DNA of 64,000 bases from Micromonospora sp. WMMD1102 (GTDB lineage Bacteria > Actinomycetota > Actinomycetes > Mycobacteriales > Micromonosporaceae). Of the stretch, positions 36,032 through 44,061 are shown in pieces (position 1 is the first letter of the stretch; every line of letters starts with the position of its first letter). The stretch is from assembly GCF_029626265.1 (NCBI RefSeq), contig NZ_JARUBN010000001.1, positions 2,728,001 to 2,792,000 on the forward strand, in the 5' to 3' direction. The notes beneath the pieces were generated by a model that was given only the letters and a program-made list of their open reading frames with translations, ran no database searches and was not told the origin of the DNA. The translations under genes were made by a program, and so were the position numbers.

Positions 36032-37147
36032 ATGAAGCGAGTACGTCGGGTTCTGGTGGCGGCGACGGCGGCCGTGGCGGTGGTCGCGGCGCCGGTCGCG
36101 GTCGCCGCCGCGCCCGAAAAGCCGGACCGCGCCGAGTCGCAGCGCCGGCTCGACGAGGTGGTGGCCGTCGGCGCGGTGGGCGCGCTGGCGGAGGTACGCG
36201 ACGAGCACGGAGTCTGGCGGGGCACCAGCGGTGTCGCCGCGCTGGACACCACCCGGGCGGTCCCGGCGCACGGCCGGTTCCGGGCCGGCAGCATCACGAA
36301 GACGTTCCTCGCCGTCGTCGTCCTGCAACTCGTCGACGACGGCCTGCTGCGGCTGGACGACACGGTCGAGGAGTGGCTGCCCGGAGTCGTCCCGGACGGT
36401 CACCTGGTCACCGTGCGCCACCTGCTCGACCACACCAGCGGCTTGTACGACGTCCGGCGGACGCTGCCGATGCCGCCGCGACCGGAGTTCTTCGCGAACC
36501 GGTGGCGGACCTGGACCGCCGCCGAACTCGTCGCGCGGGCGGTGGCCGAGCCGCCGGCCTTCGAGCCGCCCGGTCGCACCTTCGGGTACTCGAACACCAA
36601 CTACGTGCTGCTCGGCCAGATCGTCGAGGAGGTGACCGGCGAGTCGTACGGCGACGAGATCGCCCGCCGGATCATCCGGCCGTTGCCGCTGCCCAGAACC
36701 GAGATGCCCGGAACGTCGCCGTTCATCCGCGGGCCGCACTCGCGCGGCTACGTGCCGGTGGGGGAGGGCAGCCCGCCGCCGCTGCTCGACTACACCGAGA
36801 TGAACCCGTCGGTGCTGGGCGCCGGTGGCGAGCTGGTCTCCACGGCGAGCGACCTCAACAGGTTCTTCGCCGCACTGCTCGGTGGGCATCTGCTGCCGAA
36901 GCACCTGCTCGACGAGATGCGCACGCCGGGGATCGAGGACGGGCGGTACGGCCTCGGACTGACCTGGCGGGTCACCCCGTGCGGGATCCGGGTGTACGGC
37001 AACGACGGCGACGCCCTGACGTACCAGTCCTGGTCGTTCACCACCGAGGACCGGCGCCGCCAGGTCACCGTCGCGCTGACGCCGGACTTCCGGGGTGACC
37101 CGGACGACGCCGTCGACGCCTTCGTCGACCACGCCGTCTGCTCCTGA
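36032..37147 (+). CDS. Secreted serine hydrolase (D-Ala-D-Ala carboxypeptidase-like)
   Basis: 371 residues. Signal peptide with cleavage near VAVAAAPEK. Active-site motifs S87-I-T-K90 and Y186-S-N188 are those of class C beta-lactamases and DD-peptidases. The third motif, usually H/K-x-G, reads YGNDGDALTYQS, a departure also seen in some D-aminopeptidase-like members. Likely acts on peptidoglycan stem peptides or similar amides outside the membrane. ATG 36032 after gggaggtcgggg. Ends 11 bp before a 32-bp palindrome. Confidence 0.88.
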   Translation: MKRVRRVLVAATAAVAVVAAPVAVAAAPEKPDRAESQRRLDEVVAVGAVGALAEVRDEHGVWRGTSGVAALDTTRAVPAHGRFRAGSITKTFLAVVVLQLVDDGLLRLDDTVEEWLPGVVPDGHLVTVRHLLDHTSGLYDVRRTLPMPPRPEFFANRWRTWTAAELVARAVAEPPAFEPPGRTFGYSNTNYVLLGQIVEEVTGESYGDEIARRIIRPLPLPRTEMPGTSPFIRGPHSRGYVPVGEGSPPPLLDYTEMNPSVLGAGGELVSTASDLNRFFAALLGGHLLPKHLLDEMRTPGIEDGRYGLGLTWRVTPCGIRVYGNDGDALTYQSWSFTTEDRRRQVTVALTPDFRGDPDDAVDAFVDHAVCS

Positions 37148-37158
37148 CCGGCCGTCGT

Positions 37159-37190
37159 CCCCGGGGCGGGACCTTGGTCCCGCCCCGGGG
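37159..37190. promoter_or_regulatory. 32-bp perfect palindrome: DosR-type box and/or terminator
   Basis: Arms ccccggggcgggacc (37159-37173) and ggtcccgccccgggg (37176-37190), centre tt. Its core gggaccttggtccc is GGGAC-N4-GTCCC, the DosR box core. It lies 68 bp upstream of the zinc ADH start. It could also terminate the serine-hydrolase transcript, though no T-run follows. Confidence 0.6.
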
Positions 37191-37257
37191 TGCGCACCGG
37201 CCCTGCCGACGGACCCGCCCGGGGCGCAGGTTGGAGGCAGGAGGATTGGAGGCACCG

Positions 37258-38298
37258 ATGAGAGCAGTGGTGTACGAGGGGCCGGGCCGGAAGTCCTGGC
37301 GGGACGTCCCCGACCCCACGATCACGGACCCCCGGGACGCGATCGTCAAGGTGGACACCGTGACGATCTGCGGCACCGACCTGCACATCCTGGCCGGTGA
37401 CGTACCCGAGGTCGAGCCGGGACGGATTCTCGGGCACGAGGCCGTCGGCACCGTCGTCGAGGTGGGTGCCGGGGTGACCGGGCTGAGCCCGGGTGACCGG
37501 GTGCTGGCCTCCTGCATCTCGGCGTGCGGCAAATGCCGATACTGCCGAGCGAGCCACTATGGACAGTGCCGCGACGGCGGCGGATGGCTCCTCGGCCACC
37601 GTGTCGACGGCGTGCAGGCGCAGTACGCGCGACTGCCCTTCGCCGACCTGTCCACGTACCGGTTGCCGGCGAACGTGCGCGACGAGGCCGCCGTGATGCT
37701 GGCCGACATCCTGCCCACCTCCTACGAGGTGGGTGTGCTCAACGGCCAGGTGCGGCCCGGCGACACCGTTGTGGTGGTCGGCAGCGGCCCGATCGGGCTC
37801 GCCGCGATCCTGACCGCCCGGCTGTACTCGCCGGCGCACATCGTCGCCGTGGACAGAGCGGCGAGCCGGTTGCGGGCGGCCAAGCAGTTCGGCGCGGACG
37901 TCGTGGTCGACGCCGACGAGGATCCCCGGCAGGTGGTCCTGGCCCTGACCGGCGGGCTCGGCGCGGACGTGGTGATGGAGGCGGTCGGCACGCCGCGGGC
38001 GTTCGAGACCTGCACCACGCTGGTCCGGCCGGGCGGCCGGGTCGCCAACATCGGCGTGCACGGCAAGCCGGCCGTGCTGCACCTGGAAGAGCTGTGGGGC
38101 CGCAACGTCACGATCACGACCGGGCTGGTCGACACGTACTCGACGCCGGACCTGCTCACCATGCTGGGCGCGGGTCAGCTCGACGTGGGACACATGATCA
38201 CGCACCGGTTCCCGCTCGACGACTTCATGGCGGCGTACGACGTCTTCGGCCGACCGGCCGAGACCGGCGCGCTGAAGGTCGTCCTCGGCCAGGACTGA
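37258..38298 (+). CDS. Zinc-dependent alcohol dehydrogenase
   Basis: 346 residues. Catalytic zinc ligands in TICGTDLH (Cys) and GHEAVG (His-Glu); structural zinc cysteines in CGKCRYCRASHYGQC; Rossmann motif VVVVGSGPIGLAA. Medium-chain dehydrogenase family, NAD(P)-dependent, reducing aldehydes or oxidising alcohols; in a fermentation context it would recycle NADH. Strong ribosome site (aggaggattggagg). It opens the stress/low-oxygen cluster and carries the most symmetrical DosR-type box of the window upstream. Confidence 0.92.
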   Translation: MRAVVYEGPGRKSWRDVPDPTITDPRDAIVKVDTVTICGTDLHILAGDVPEVEPGRILGHEAVGTVVEVGAGVTGLSPGDRVLASCISACGKCRYCRASHYGQCRDGGGWLLGHRVDGVQAQYARLPFADLSTYRLPANVRDEAAVMLADILPTSYEVGVLNGQVRPGDTVVVVGSGPIGLAAILTARLYSPAHIVAVDRAASRLRAAKQFGADVVVDADEDPRQVVLALTGGLGADVVMEAVGTPRAFETCTTLVRPGGRVANIGVHGKPAVLHLEELWGRNVTITTGLVDTYSTPDLLTMLGAGQLDVGHMITHRFPLDDFMAAYDVFGRPAETGALKVVLGQD

Positions 38299-38313
38299 TC
38301 CCTCGAATCGAGG

Positions 38314-38583
38314 TCAGTGCTCCAGGGTGACGGGGGTGTGGACGGCCTCCTCCAGGTCTCCGGAGGCGGCCACCAGGAGGCGGTGTCCCAGGTCCGACAG
38401 GGCACGGGCCACCGCGACCTCCTCCCCGACGAGCCCGGGGGTCGACCCGTCGGGCCGCAGCCGCGCCTGGCCGGCGCCGACCAGGTCGTCGCGGATCTCG
38501 TCGTAGAGCTGTGCCTCGGCGTACGTCCGGCCGTCCGCCGCGCCGACGAGGATCTCCACGTTCCAGCGCTTCACGGCGCTCAT
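38314..38583 (-). CDS. DUF1876 (Rv1738-like) dormancy protein
   Basis: 89 residues from ATG 38583 (MSAVKRWNVEILVGAADGRT). The domain (VEILVGAADGRTYAEAQLYD, GEEVAVARALSDLGHRLL) matches DUF1876, the family of Mycobacterium tuberculosis Rv1738, a strongly hypoxia-induced DosR-regulon protein with structural likeness to ribosome-hibernation factors. It follows the universal-stress-protein gene by 62 bp on the same strand, so both are probably driven from the box at 39619. Confidence 0.85.
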   Translation of the reverse strand: MSAVKRWNVEILVGAADGRTYAEAQLYDEIRDDLVGAGQARLRPDGSTPGLVGEEVAVARALSDLGHRLLVAASGDLEEAVHTPVTLEH

Positions 38584-38645
38584 CTCTGACTCCTCACTGA
38601 ACTGACCTGGTCGCCGGACCCGGTCGGGCGACCGCGCCCGGGTGG

Positions 38646-39521
38646 TCAGTCGGTGACCGACGCGAGTTCCCGGACGACGGCGACCGGGCAGTGCGCGTGG
38701 TGCAGCAGTTGCTGGCTGATCGAGCCGAGCAGCAGCCCGCCGAAGCCGCCGTGTCCCCGGGTGCCCACGATCACCAGCTGGGCGTCCCGGCTCGCGTCGA
38801 CCACCACCCGGCCGGCCGGCCCGGGGGTCACCTCGACGGTCACCCGGACCTGCGGGTATCTGCTCCGGCCGTCGGTGAGCACCCGGTCGAGTTCGGCCCG
38901 CTCGACCGCCGCCTGCTCCTCGGGGCCGTAGCCCGGCGGCTGCCAACGCGGGGCGATCGGCGTCCAGGCCCGGACCACCCGCAACTCGGCGTCGCGGGCC
39001 GCCGCCTGCGCGAAGGCGTACTCCAGGGCGAGCTGCGCACCGGGGGAGCCGTCCACGCCGACGACGACGGGGCCGTCCGGCCGCTCCCGCTCGCCCCGCA
39101 CCACGACGACGGGACAGTGCGCGTGTGCCGACACGGCGACGGTGGTGGAGCCGAGGAGGAGGCCGGTGAAGCCGCCGTGACCACGGCTGCCGAGTACCAG
39201 CAGCCGGGCCTGTCGGGACTGCTCCCGGAGCAGGACCGCCGCCGGACCGTCCTGCACGGTGCCGGTGACCACCACCCGGGGGTGGGTCTGGAAGGCGTCG
39301 AGGATCGCGGAGTCGAGCATCTTCCGCGCGTCCTCCCGGGCACCCTGGTCCGGCCAGCTCGTCGCCACCGGGGCGACCGTACTGGCCACGGCCGGCCACT
39401 CGAACGCGAAGAGCAGCGTCACCTGCGCACCGGTACGGGCGGCCTCGGCCAGCGCCCACGAGAGGGCGGCCCGGGCACCGTCGGAGGCGTCGTACCCGAC
39501 GACGATGGGGTGTGCGTTCAT
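38646..39521 (-). CDS. Tandem universal stress protein
   Basis: 291 residues with two UspA domains (1-145 and 150-291), each with the ATP-binding signature G-x2-G-x9-G-S/T: LGSRGHGGFTGLLLGSTT and VGTRGHGGFGGLLLGSIS. Two-domain USPs of this type (like Rv2623) are DosR-regulon members tied to entry into dormancy. Start ATG 39521 follows ggtggaggaagcc. Shares a 354-bp divergent region with the CBS gene. Confidence 0.93.
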   Translation of the reverse strand: MNAHPIVVGYDASDGARAALSWALAEAARTGAQVTLLFAFEWPAVASTVAPVATSWPDQGAREDARKMLDSAILDAFQTHPRVVVTGTVQDGPAAVLLREQSRQARLLVLGSRGHGGFTGLLLGSTTVAVSAHAHCPVVVVRGERERPDGPVVVGVDGSPGAQLALEYAFAQAAARDAELRVVRAWTPIAPRWQPPGYGPEEQAAVERAELDRVLTDGRSRYPQVRVTVEVTPGPAGRVVVDASRDAQLVIVGTRGHGGFGGLLLGSISQQLLHHAHCPVAVVRELASVTD

Positions 39522-39875
39522 GGCTTCCTCCACCGGCTTCCCGCCGGACTTCTCCGGGACACGCCCGCCGACCGGGCTCCCAGGACGGAACGTAACCGCG
39601 GCCGGGGCCCGCGGCGTAGGGCCGATGGTCCCGCCCGGCGGGTGACCCGCTGTCCGTGACGGCGGGCCGAACGGCATCCCGAGAGGAAGAAGGGTCGCTC
39701 GCCACCGGCGGGCGGGCCGTTCGACCCTGTCCGGTTCCGCCTCGGACGGCGTGCCATGGAGGGGAGGACCCGTTCCGGCGGGCAGACCGTGGAGATCCCG
39801 GTCCGTGTGCCGGCCGGCCGCACCCGTGGGTGCGGCCCGGACCTACCGGCGGGTGTGCCCGGGAAGGAGAAGGCC
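39522..39875. other. Divergent promoter region of usp and CBS genes
   Basis: No gene. It holds the dyad at 39619-39632, 98 bp from the USP start and 244 bp from the CBS start. An in-frame CBS extension from ATG 39756 exists but lacks family similarity and a ribosome site. Confidence 0.55.
39619..39632. promoter_or_regulatory. Candidate DosR-type box
   Basis: gggccgatggtccc: GGGCC-N4-GTCCC, one base from the GGGAC-N4-GTCCC core. Between the divergent USP and CBS genes. Confidence 0.5.
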
Positions 39876-40592
39876 ATGAAGAAATGGACGGTGCGGGACG
39901 TGATGACCGCCGACGTCGTGGCGGTGCCCGAGGACGCCAGCTACCGGACCATCGTCGACGTCCTCGCCGACGGCCGGATCAGCGCGGTGCCGGTGGTCGA
40001 CCCGACCGGGCAGGTCGTCGGCGTGGTCTCCGAGGCCGACCTGCTCTACAAGGTCGAGTTCGCCGGAACCGCCGGTGGACAGCGTCGCATCTTCCCCAGC
40101 CGGCGGCGCTCGCCCCGGGAGAAGGGCGCGGGCAGGACCGCGCGGGAGCTGATGAGCACGCCCGTGGTGACCGCCGGGGTGGACACCTCGCTGCCGGCCG
40201 CCGCACGTCTGATGACGGAGAAGGGCGTCAAGCGGCTGCCGGTGGTGGCGCCCGACGGCAGCCTGGTCGGGATCGTCTCCCGCGCCGACGTACTGAAGGT
40301 GCACCTGCGCCGGGACGAGGAGTTGCGGCGGGACGTCGTGGACGAGGTGCTGCGCCGGACGCTGTGGCTGGAGCCGTTCGAGGTGCGGGTCGTGGTCGAC
40401 GGCGGGGTCGTGACGCTGGACGGCCACCTCGACCGCCGCACCCTGGCCGAGCTCACGGTCCAGCTGGTCGGATCGGTGCTCGGCGTGGTCGCGGTGCGCG
40501 ACCACCTCAGCTACGACCTGGACGACGCCGAACTGGCCCGGTCCCGGTGGAACCGGTCGCACCCGTTCAGCGCCACCGGACCGTCGGCCTAG
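39876..40592 (+). CDS. CBS-pair and BON domain protein
   Basis: 238 residues from ATG 39876 (ggaaggagaaggcc upstream). Two CBS motifs (VRDVMTADVVAVPEDASY and ARELMSTPVVTAGVDTSLPA, each with a following VPVVDPTGQVVGVVSE or LPVVAPDGSLVGIVSR) bind adenine nucleotides; the C-terminal 70 residues form a BON domain (VRVVVDGGVVTLDGHLD). CBS proteins are typical of DosR-type stress regulons (compare Rv2626c, hypoxic response protein 1). Likely an energy-status sensor; partner unknown. Confidence 0.92.
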   Translation: MKKWTVRDVMTADVVAVPEDASYRTIVDVLADGRISAVPVVDPTGQVVGVVSEADLLYKVEFAGTAGGQRRIFPSRRRSPREKGAGRTARELMSTPVVTAGVDTSLPAAARLMTEKGVKRLPVVAPDGSLVGIVSRADVLKVHLRRDEELRRDVVDEVLRRTLWLEPFEVRVVVDGGVVTLDGHLDRRTLAELTVQLVGSVLGVVAVRDHLSYDLDDAELARSRWNRSHPFSATGPSA

Positions 40593-40612
40593 CCGCCTGC
40601 CGTGCGGCGGCT
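40591..40612 (+). terminator. Hairpin at the CBS gene stop
   Basis: agccgcc (40591-40597) pairs with ggcggct (40606-40612) around an 8-base loop; the left arm overlaps the TAG stop codon. Confidence 0.5.
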
Positions 40613-40642
40613 GCCGGGCAGGGCGGGGTTCGGCATCGCCAC

Positions 40643-40656
40643 GGGACCTTCGCCCC
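40643..40656. promoter_or_regulatory. Candidate DosR-type box
   Basis: gggaccttcgcccc (GGGAC-N4-GCCCC), 50 bp upstream of the DUF1876-GAPDH operon. The identical 14-mer occurs upstream of PPDK at 50416. Confidence 0.55.
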
Positions 40657-40706
40657 TGTCCGCCGGCCGCGGGTCGGGCCAGGCTGGAGATGCGGAGGTG
40701 ATCACG

Positions 40707-40994
40707 ATGGCTCGGGCGGAACGATGGACCGTCGACATCGTCATCGAGGAGTGCGACGACGAGCGGCGTACCCGGGCGGAGGCTCGGCTCCAGACACCGC
40801 AGCGGATCGGGCTGGTCGGTTACGGCGTGGCGTGGCGCAACCCGGCGGACCGGCGGGTGCCGGAGATCGGCGACGAACTCGCCGTCTCGCGGGCGCTCGC
40901 CGACCTCGCCCACGGGCTGCTGCTGGCGGCGGACGACACCGGACGGACGGCCCGCGCGCGACGACTCCGCGCGGCAGCGGGAGGTGCGAGATGA
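40707..40994 (+). CDS. DUF1876 (Rv1738-like) protein, second copy
   Basis: 95 residues, ATG 40707 with an excellent ribosome site (cggaggtgatc). Pattern [20 protein letters not shown], then [18 protein letters not shown] and [16 protein letters not shown] matches DUF1876 like the copy at 38314, with a basic C-terminal tail. Stop overlaps the GAPDH ATG (ATGA), so a presumed ribosome-associated stress factor is coupled to a glycolytic enzyme. Confidence 0.83.
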   Translation: MARAERWTVDIVIEECDDERRTRAEARLQTPQRIGLVGYGVAWRNPADRRVPEIGDELAVSRALADLAHGLLLAADDTGRTARARRLRAAAGGAR

Positions 40995-42004
40995 ACTACC
41001 GGATCGCGATCAACGGTTTCGGCCGGATCGGCCGCAACTACCTGCGCGGGCTGCTGGACCGGCGGCTCGCCGACGACGGCTTCGAGGTGGTCGCCGTGAA
41101 CGACCTCTGCGAGCCGAGGGTACTGGCCCACCTGCTGGCCTACGACTCGACGTTCGGCCCGCTCGACGCCGACGTCGCCGTCGACGGTACGGACCTGGTC
41201 GTCGACGGCCGCCGGATCGCCACGTTCGCCGAACGGGAGCCGGAACGGCTGCCCTGGGCCCGGCTCGGCGTCGACCTCGTCGTGGAGGCGACGGGCCGGC
41301 TGCGTACCCGGGACGCGGCGGGGGAGCACCTCAAGGCCGGCGCCCGACGGGTGCTGCTCTCCGCACCCGGCAAGGGCGTGGACGCCACGATCGTGGTCGG
41401 CGTCAACGAGTCGGCCTACCACCCGGCGCAGCAGGTGATCTCCGCCGCGTCCTGCACCACCAACTGCGCGGCGCCGATGGTCAAGGTGCTGGCCGACACC
41501 TTCGGGCTGTCCCGTGGCTACCTGACGACCGTGCACGCGTACACGAACGACCAGACGGTGCTGGACGCCCCGCACAAGGACCTGCGTCGGGCCCGGTCGG
41601 CCGCCGTCAACATCATCCCGACCGGCACCGGGGCGGCGAAGGCGATCGGCCTGGTGCTGCCGGAGGTCGCCGGCCGGCTGGACGGGGTGGCGCTGCGGGT
41701 GCCGGTGGAGGACGGCTCGATCTGCGACCTGACCTGCGAACTCGTCACCCCGGCGTCGGTGTCGGAGGTGAACGGGGCGTTCGCCGCGGCGGCGGCGGAC
41801 GGACCGCTGCACGGCGTGCTGCGCTACACCGACCGGCCGCTGGTCTCCCGGGACGTCGTCGGCGACCCGGCCTCCTGCGTCTTCGACGCCGCGCTCACCC
41901 AGGCGGCCGGGACGCTGGTAAAGGTCTTCGGCTGGTACGACAACGAGTGGGGCTATCTCAACCGGCTGCTGGACCTCACCGTGCTGATCGCCGGGCGGGA
42001 CTGA
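40991..42004 (+). CDS. gap: Type I glyceraldehyde-3-phosphate dehydrogenase
   Basis: 337 residues. NAD fold [14 protein letters not shown]; catalytic Cys155 in [13 protein letters not shown]; catalytic His in [10 protein letters not shown]; substrate loop [15 protein letters not shown]-terminal WYDNEWGY. Converts glyceraldehyde-3-phosphate to 1,3-bisphosphoglycerate with NAD. Its place in a stress cluster, coupled to DUF1876, suggests a dedicated low-oxygen isoform rather than the housekeeping gap, which is normally with pgk and tpi. Confidence 0.95.
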   Translation: MNYRIAINGFGRIGRNYLRGLLDRRLADDGFEVVAVNDLCEPRVLAHLLAYDSTFGPLDADVAVDGTDLVVDGRRIATFAEREPERLPWARLGVDLVVEATGRLRTRDAAGEHLKAGARRVLLSAPGKGVDATIVVGVNESAYHPAQQVISAASCTTNCAAPMVKVLADTFGLSRGYLTTVHAYTNDQTVLDAPHKDLRRARSAAVNIIPTGTGAAKAIGLVLPEVAGRLDGVALRVPVEDGSICDLTCELVTPASVSEVNGAFAAAAADGPLHGVLRYTDRPLVSRDVVGDPASCVFDAALTQAAGTLVKVFGWYDNEWGYLNRLLDLTVLIAGRD

Positions 42005-42017
42005 CGGCGGCTGGTGC

Positions 42018-42031
42018 GGGCCGTTGGTCCC
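42018..42031. promoter_or_regulatory. Candidate DosR-type box
   Basis: gggccgttggtccc (GGGCC-N4-GTCCC), 57 bp upstream of the Hsp20 start. Confidence 0.5.
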
Positions 42032-42088
42032 TGGTAGCCCGCCCCGGCCAGCAGGTGTGATGAAGAGGACGACGACGAGGAGGTCGTG

Positions 42089-42502
42089 ATGTCGACCATC
42101 AGCAAGGCCCGGGGCGGACTTCTCCCGCTGGACTGGGTCAGCAGCCTGTCCATGTTCCCGCTGCTGGCGCCGGCCATCCGGATCGAGGAGTTCCTGGAGG
42201 GCGAGACGTACACCCTCCGGGCGGAACTGCCCGGCACCGACCCGGCCAAGGACGTCACCGTGACGTGCGCGGACGGCGAGCTGCGGCTGCACGTCGTGCG
42301 CTCCGGCGAGCGGACGGACCGGACCCGCTCGGAGTTCCACTACGGATCCTTCTACCGCACCGTCCCGCTGCCGGCGGGCGCCCGGGAGGAGACCATAACC
42401 GCCGAGTACGCCGACGGGATCCTGACGGTCAAAGTGCTGGTCGGTACGCCCGAGAGTGCCGGCAGGAGCATCCCGATCGCGGTCGGGACGGACGGTAGCT
42501 GA
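42089..42502 (+). CDS. Hsp20/alpha-crystallin small heat-shock protein
   Basis: 137 residues from ATG 42089 (gaggaggtc before it). The alpha-crystallin domain spans about 30-130: IRIEEFLEGETYTLRAELPG, FHYGSFYRTVPLPAGA and the closing EYADGILTVKV, with an IPI C-terminal anchor (SIPIAV). ATP-independent holdase, like HspX of the mycobacterial DosR regulon. Followed by a clean terminator, so it is its own unit. Confidence 0.93.
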   Translation: MSTISKARGGLLPLDWVSSLSMFPLLAPAIRIEEFLEGETYTLRAELPGTDPAKDVTVTCADGELRLHVVRSGERTDRTRSEFHYGSFYRTVPLPAGAREETITAEYADGILTVKVLVGTPESAGRSIPIAVGTDGS

Positions 42503-42507
42503 CAGCG

Positions 42508-42532
42508 CCCGGCCCGCTCGACGCGGGCCGGG
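42508..42532 (+). terminator. Terminator after hsp20
   Basis: 10-bp arms cccggcccgc (42508-42517) and gcgggccggg (42523-42532), loop tcgac, 5 bp after the stop. Confidence 0.75.
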
Positions 42533-42594
42533 GCGGAGTCGGGCTCGGTCGGCGTACCGGGCCCGACGCCGTTGGCACGGCGATTGGGGACGTG

Positions 42595-43068
42595 ATGACA
42601 AGCACCCGCGTACTGCTGGCCGAGCAGCCGTTCCTCGCCGGCCTGGCGCCGGGCTGGCTGGACCGGCTCACCGCCTACGCCCACCCGGTGTACCGCAACC
42701 GCGGCTACCGGCTCTTCGCGGCCGGGCGGTCGGCGACCCGGTTCTGGCTGCTCCGCTCCGGGCAGGTGGCGCTGGACCTGCCCACGCACGGCCGGGGTGA
42801 CGTGGTGATCGAGACCGTCGGTGGGGGCGAGGTGCTGGGCTGGTCCTGGCTGTTCGCGCCGCACCGCTGGCAGTTCGGGGCGATGGCCGTCGAGCCGGTC
42901 CGGGCGGTCGAGTTCGACGCGTCCGGGGTACGGCACCTGATGGCGGACGACCCGACGCTCGGGTACGAGCTGAACCGCCGCTTCATGGCCGTCATGCTGG
43001 ACCGGCTCCAGGCCACCCGCACCCGCCTGCTCGACCTGTACGGCTACCCGGAGTACCGCGCCTCGTAG
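42595..43068 (+). CDS. Cyclic-nucleotide-binding domain protein without HTH
   Basis: 157 residues from ATG 42595 (GTG 42592 adjacent). A cNMP-binding beta-roll: VYRNRGYRLFAAGRSATRFW, LLRSGQVALDLPTHGRGD and GGGEVLGWSWLF, then a C-helix (LNRRFMAVMLDRLQATRTRLLDL). The Crp-type DNA-binding domain is absent, so it is not itself a transcription factor. Such short cNMP proteins recur in actinobacterial anaerobic-stress clusters. The stop codon is the first unit of a hexanucleotide repeat. Confidence 0.87.
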   Translation: MTSTRVLLAEQPFLAGLAPGWLDRLTAYAHPVYRNRGYRLFAAGRSATRFWLLRSGQVALDLPTHGRGDVVIETVGGGEVLGWSWLFAPHRWQFGAMAVEPVRAVEFDASGVRHLMADDPTLGYELNRRFMAVMLDRLQATRTRLLDLYGYPEYRAS

Positions 43069-43130
43069 CCGTAGCCGTAGCCGTAGCCGTGGCCGTAGCC
43101 GTGTGGTCCCGGGTACGTGTGGTCCCGGGT
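43065..43130 (+). repeat. Hexanucleotide microsatellite plus 16-bp tandem repeat
   Basis: Six units of gtagcc (43065-43100, one reads gtggcc) run from the stop codon of the cNMP gene; then gtgtggtcccgggt occurs twice (43101-43114 and 43117-43130). Nothing coding; possible slipped-strand variable site. Confidence 0.85.
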
Positions 43131-43171
43131 GCGTGTGCTGTCGGGCCGCAACCGGTGCGGGCGCCGTCCGG

Positions 43172-43276
43172 TCAGTCGGCGGACACCACCTTGATGGTCT
43201 GCTCGGCCGGCAGCCCGGGGCGCGTGCGCACCACAGCGCGCCTTGGCACGGCTCGGTTCGGCTGGTCGCGGGTCAC
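43172..43276 (-). CDS. Possible small ORF coupled to pflA
   Basis: 34 codons beginning with GTG 43276, which overlaps the activase stop (GTGA). The peptide [20 protein letters not shown] then GLPAEQTIKVVSAD is not recognised; it might be a remnant tail of a lost gene or a real small protein. The coupling geometry is the only positive evidence. Confidence 0.25.
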   Translation of the reverse strand: MTRDQPNRAVPRRAVVRTRPGLPAEQTIKVVSAD

Positions 43277-44061
43277 AGGGTGGTCAGGCCGTGCGCGCGG
43301 AACTGGTCGCGTACCCGCGCCAGCAGCTCCGGCGACGGCGGCGGGGTCTCCGCGAGCGGGAAGCGCAGCCCCAGGGCCGCGTACTTGGCCGCGCCGAGAC
43401 GGTGGAACGGCAGCACCTCGACCCGTTGCACCGTGCCGAGCGCGGCGGCCTGCCGGGCCACCGCCTCGACGTTGGCCGGCGCGTCGGTCAGGCCCGGCAC
43501 GAGCACGAACCGGATCCACATCGGATTGCCCCGGTCCGCGAGCCGGCGGGCGAACCGCAGCGTCGGGGCCAGCTCGCCGCCGGTCACCCTGCGGTAGGTC
43601 GCCGGGTCGCCGGACTTGATGTCGAGCAGCACCAGACTGGTGGCGTCCAGCAGTGCGTCGCCGGCCCGGTCGCCGAGCCCCCCCGAGGTGTCCAGCGCGG
43701 TGTGCAGGCCCGCGTCCCGGGCCCGGAGCAGCAGCGCCGCGGTGAAGGCCGGCTGGAGCAGCGGCTCGCCCCCGCTGACGGTGAGGCCGCCGCCGGAGAC
43801 CTGGATGAACCGGGTGAAGCCGGAGACCAGTCCCCAGAGCGCGTCGAGGTCGGTGCGCTGGCCGGGCCGGATCCGCCAGGTGTCCGGGTTCTGGCAGTAC
43901 CGGCAGCGCAGCGGGCAGCCGGCCAGGAACACCACGAACCTGGTGCCGGGACCGTCCACCCCGGTCGAGACGTCCCAGGAGTGCACGGCCCCGGTGATCG
44001 GACCGGCCCCGGTGGTCGCCCCGGCCCCGGTGACCGCAGCGGTTCGGGCGGCGGTGTTCAC
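43273..44061 (-). CDS. pflA: Pyruvate formate-lyase activating enzyme
   Basis: 262 residues. Radical-SAM cluster motif [12 protein letters not shown] (C-x3-C-x2-C), the glycine motif [17 protein letters not shown], and [16 protein letters not shown] typical of PflA. It would abstract a hydrogen from the glycine of pyruvate formate-lyase, making the glycyl radical under anoxia. GTG 44061 overlaps the pfl stop (GTGA), so the two genes are co-translated. The N-terminal 25 residues are an Ala/Gly/Thr-rich extension. The enzyme looks intact although its partner gene is frameshifted. Confidence 0.92.
   Translation of the reverse strand: MNTAARTAAVTGAGATTGAGPITGAVHSWDVSTGVDGPGTRFVVFLAGCPLRCRYCQNPDTWRIRPGQRTDLDALWGLVSGFTRFIQVSGGGLTVSGGEPLLQPAFTAALLLRARDAGLHTALDTSGGLGDRAGDALLDATSLVLLDIKSGDPATYRRVTGGELAPTLRFARRLADRGNPMWIRFVLVPGLTDAPANVEAVARQAAALGTVQRVEVLPFHRLGAAKYAALGLRFPLAETPPPSPELLARVRDQFRAHGLTTL

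Noticed and set aside
38301..38313. cctcga-a-tcgagg between the convergent ADH and DUF1876 genes as a terminator.
   Set aside because: A one-base loop cannot form in RNA and the shortened stem would be only about five pairs, too weak here.
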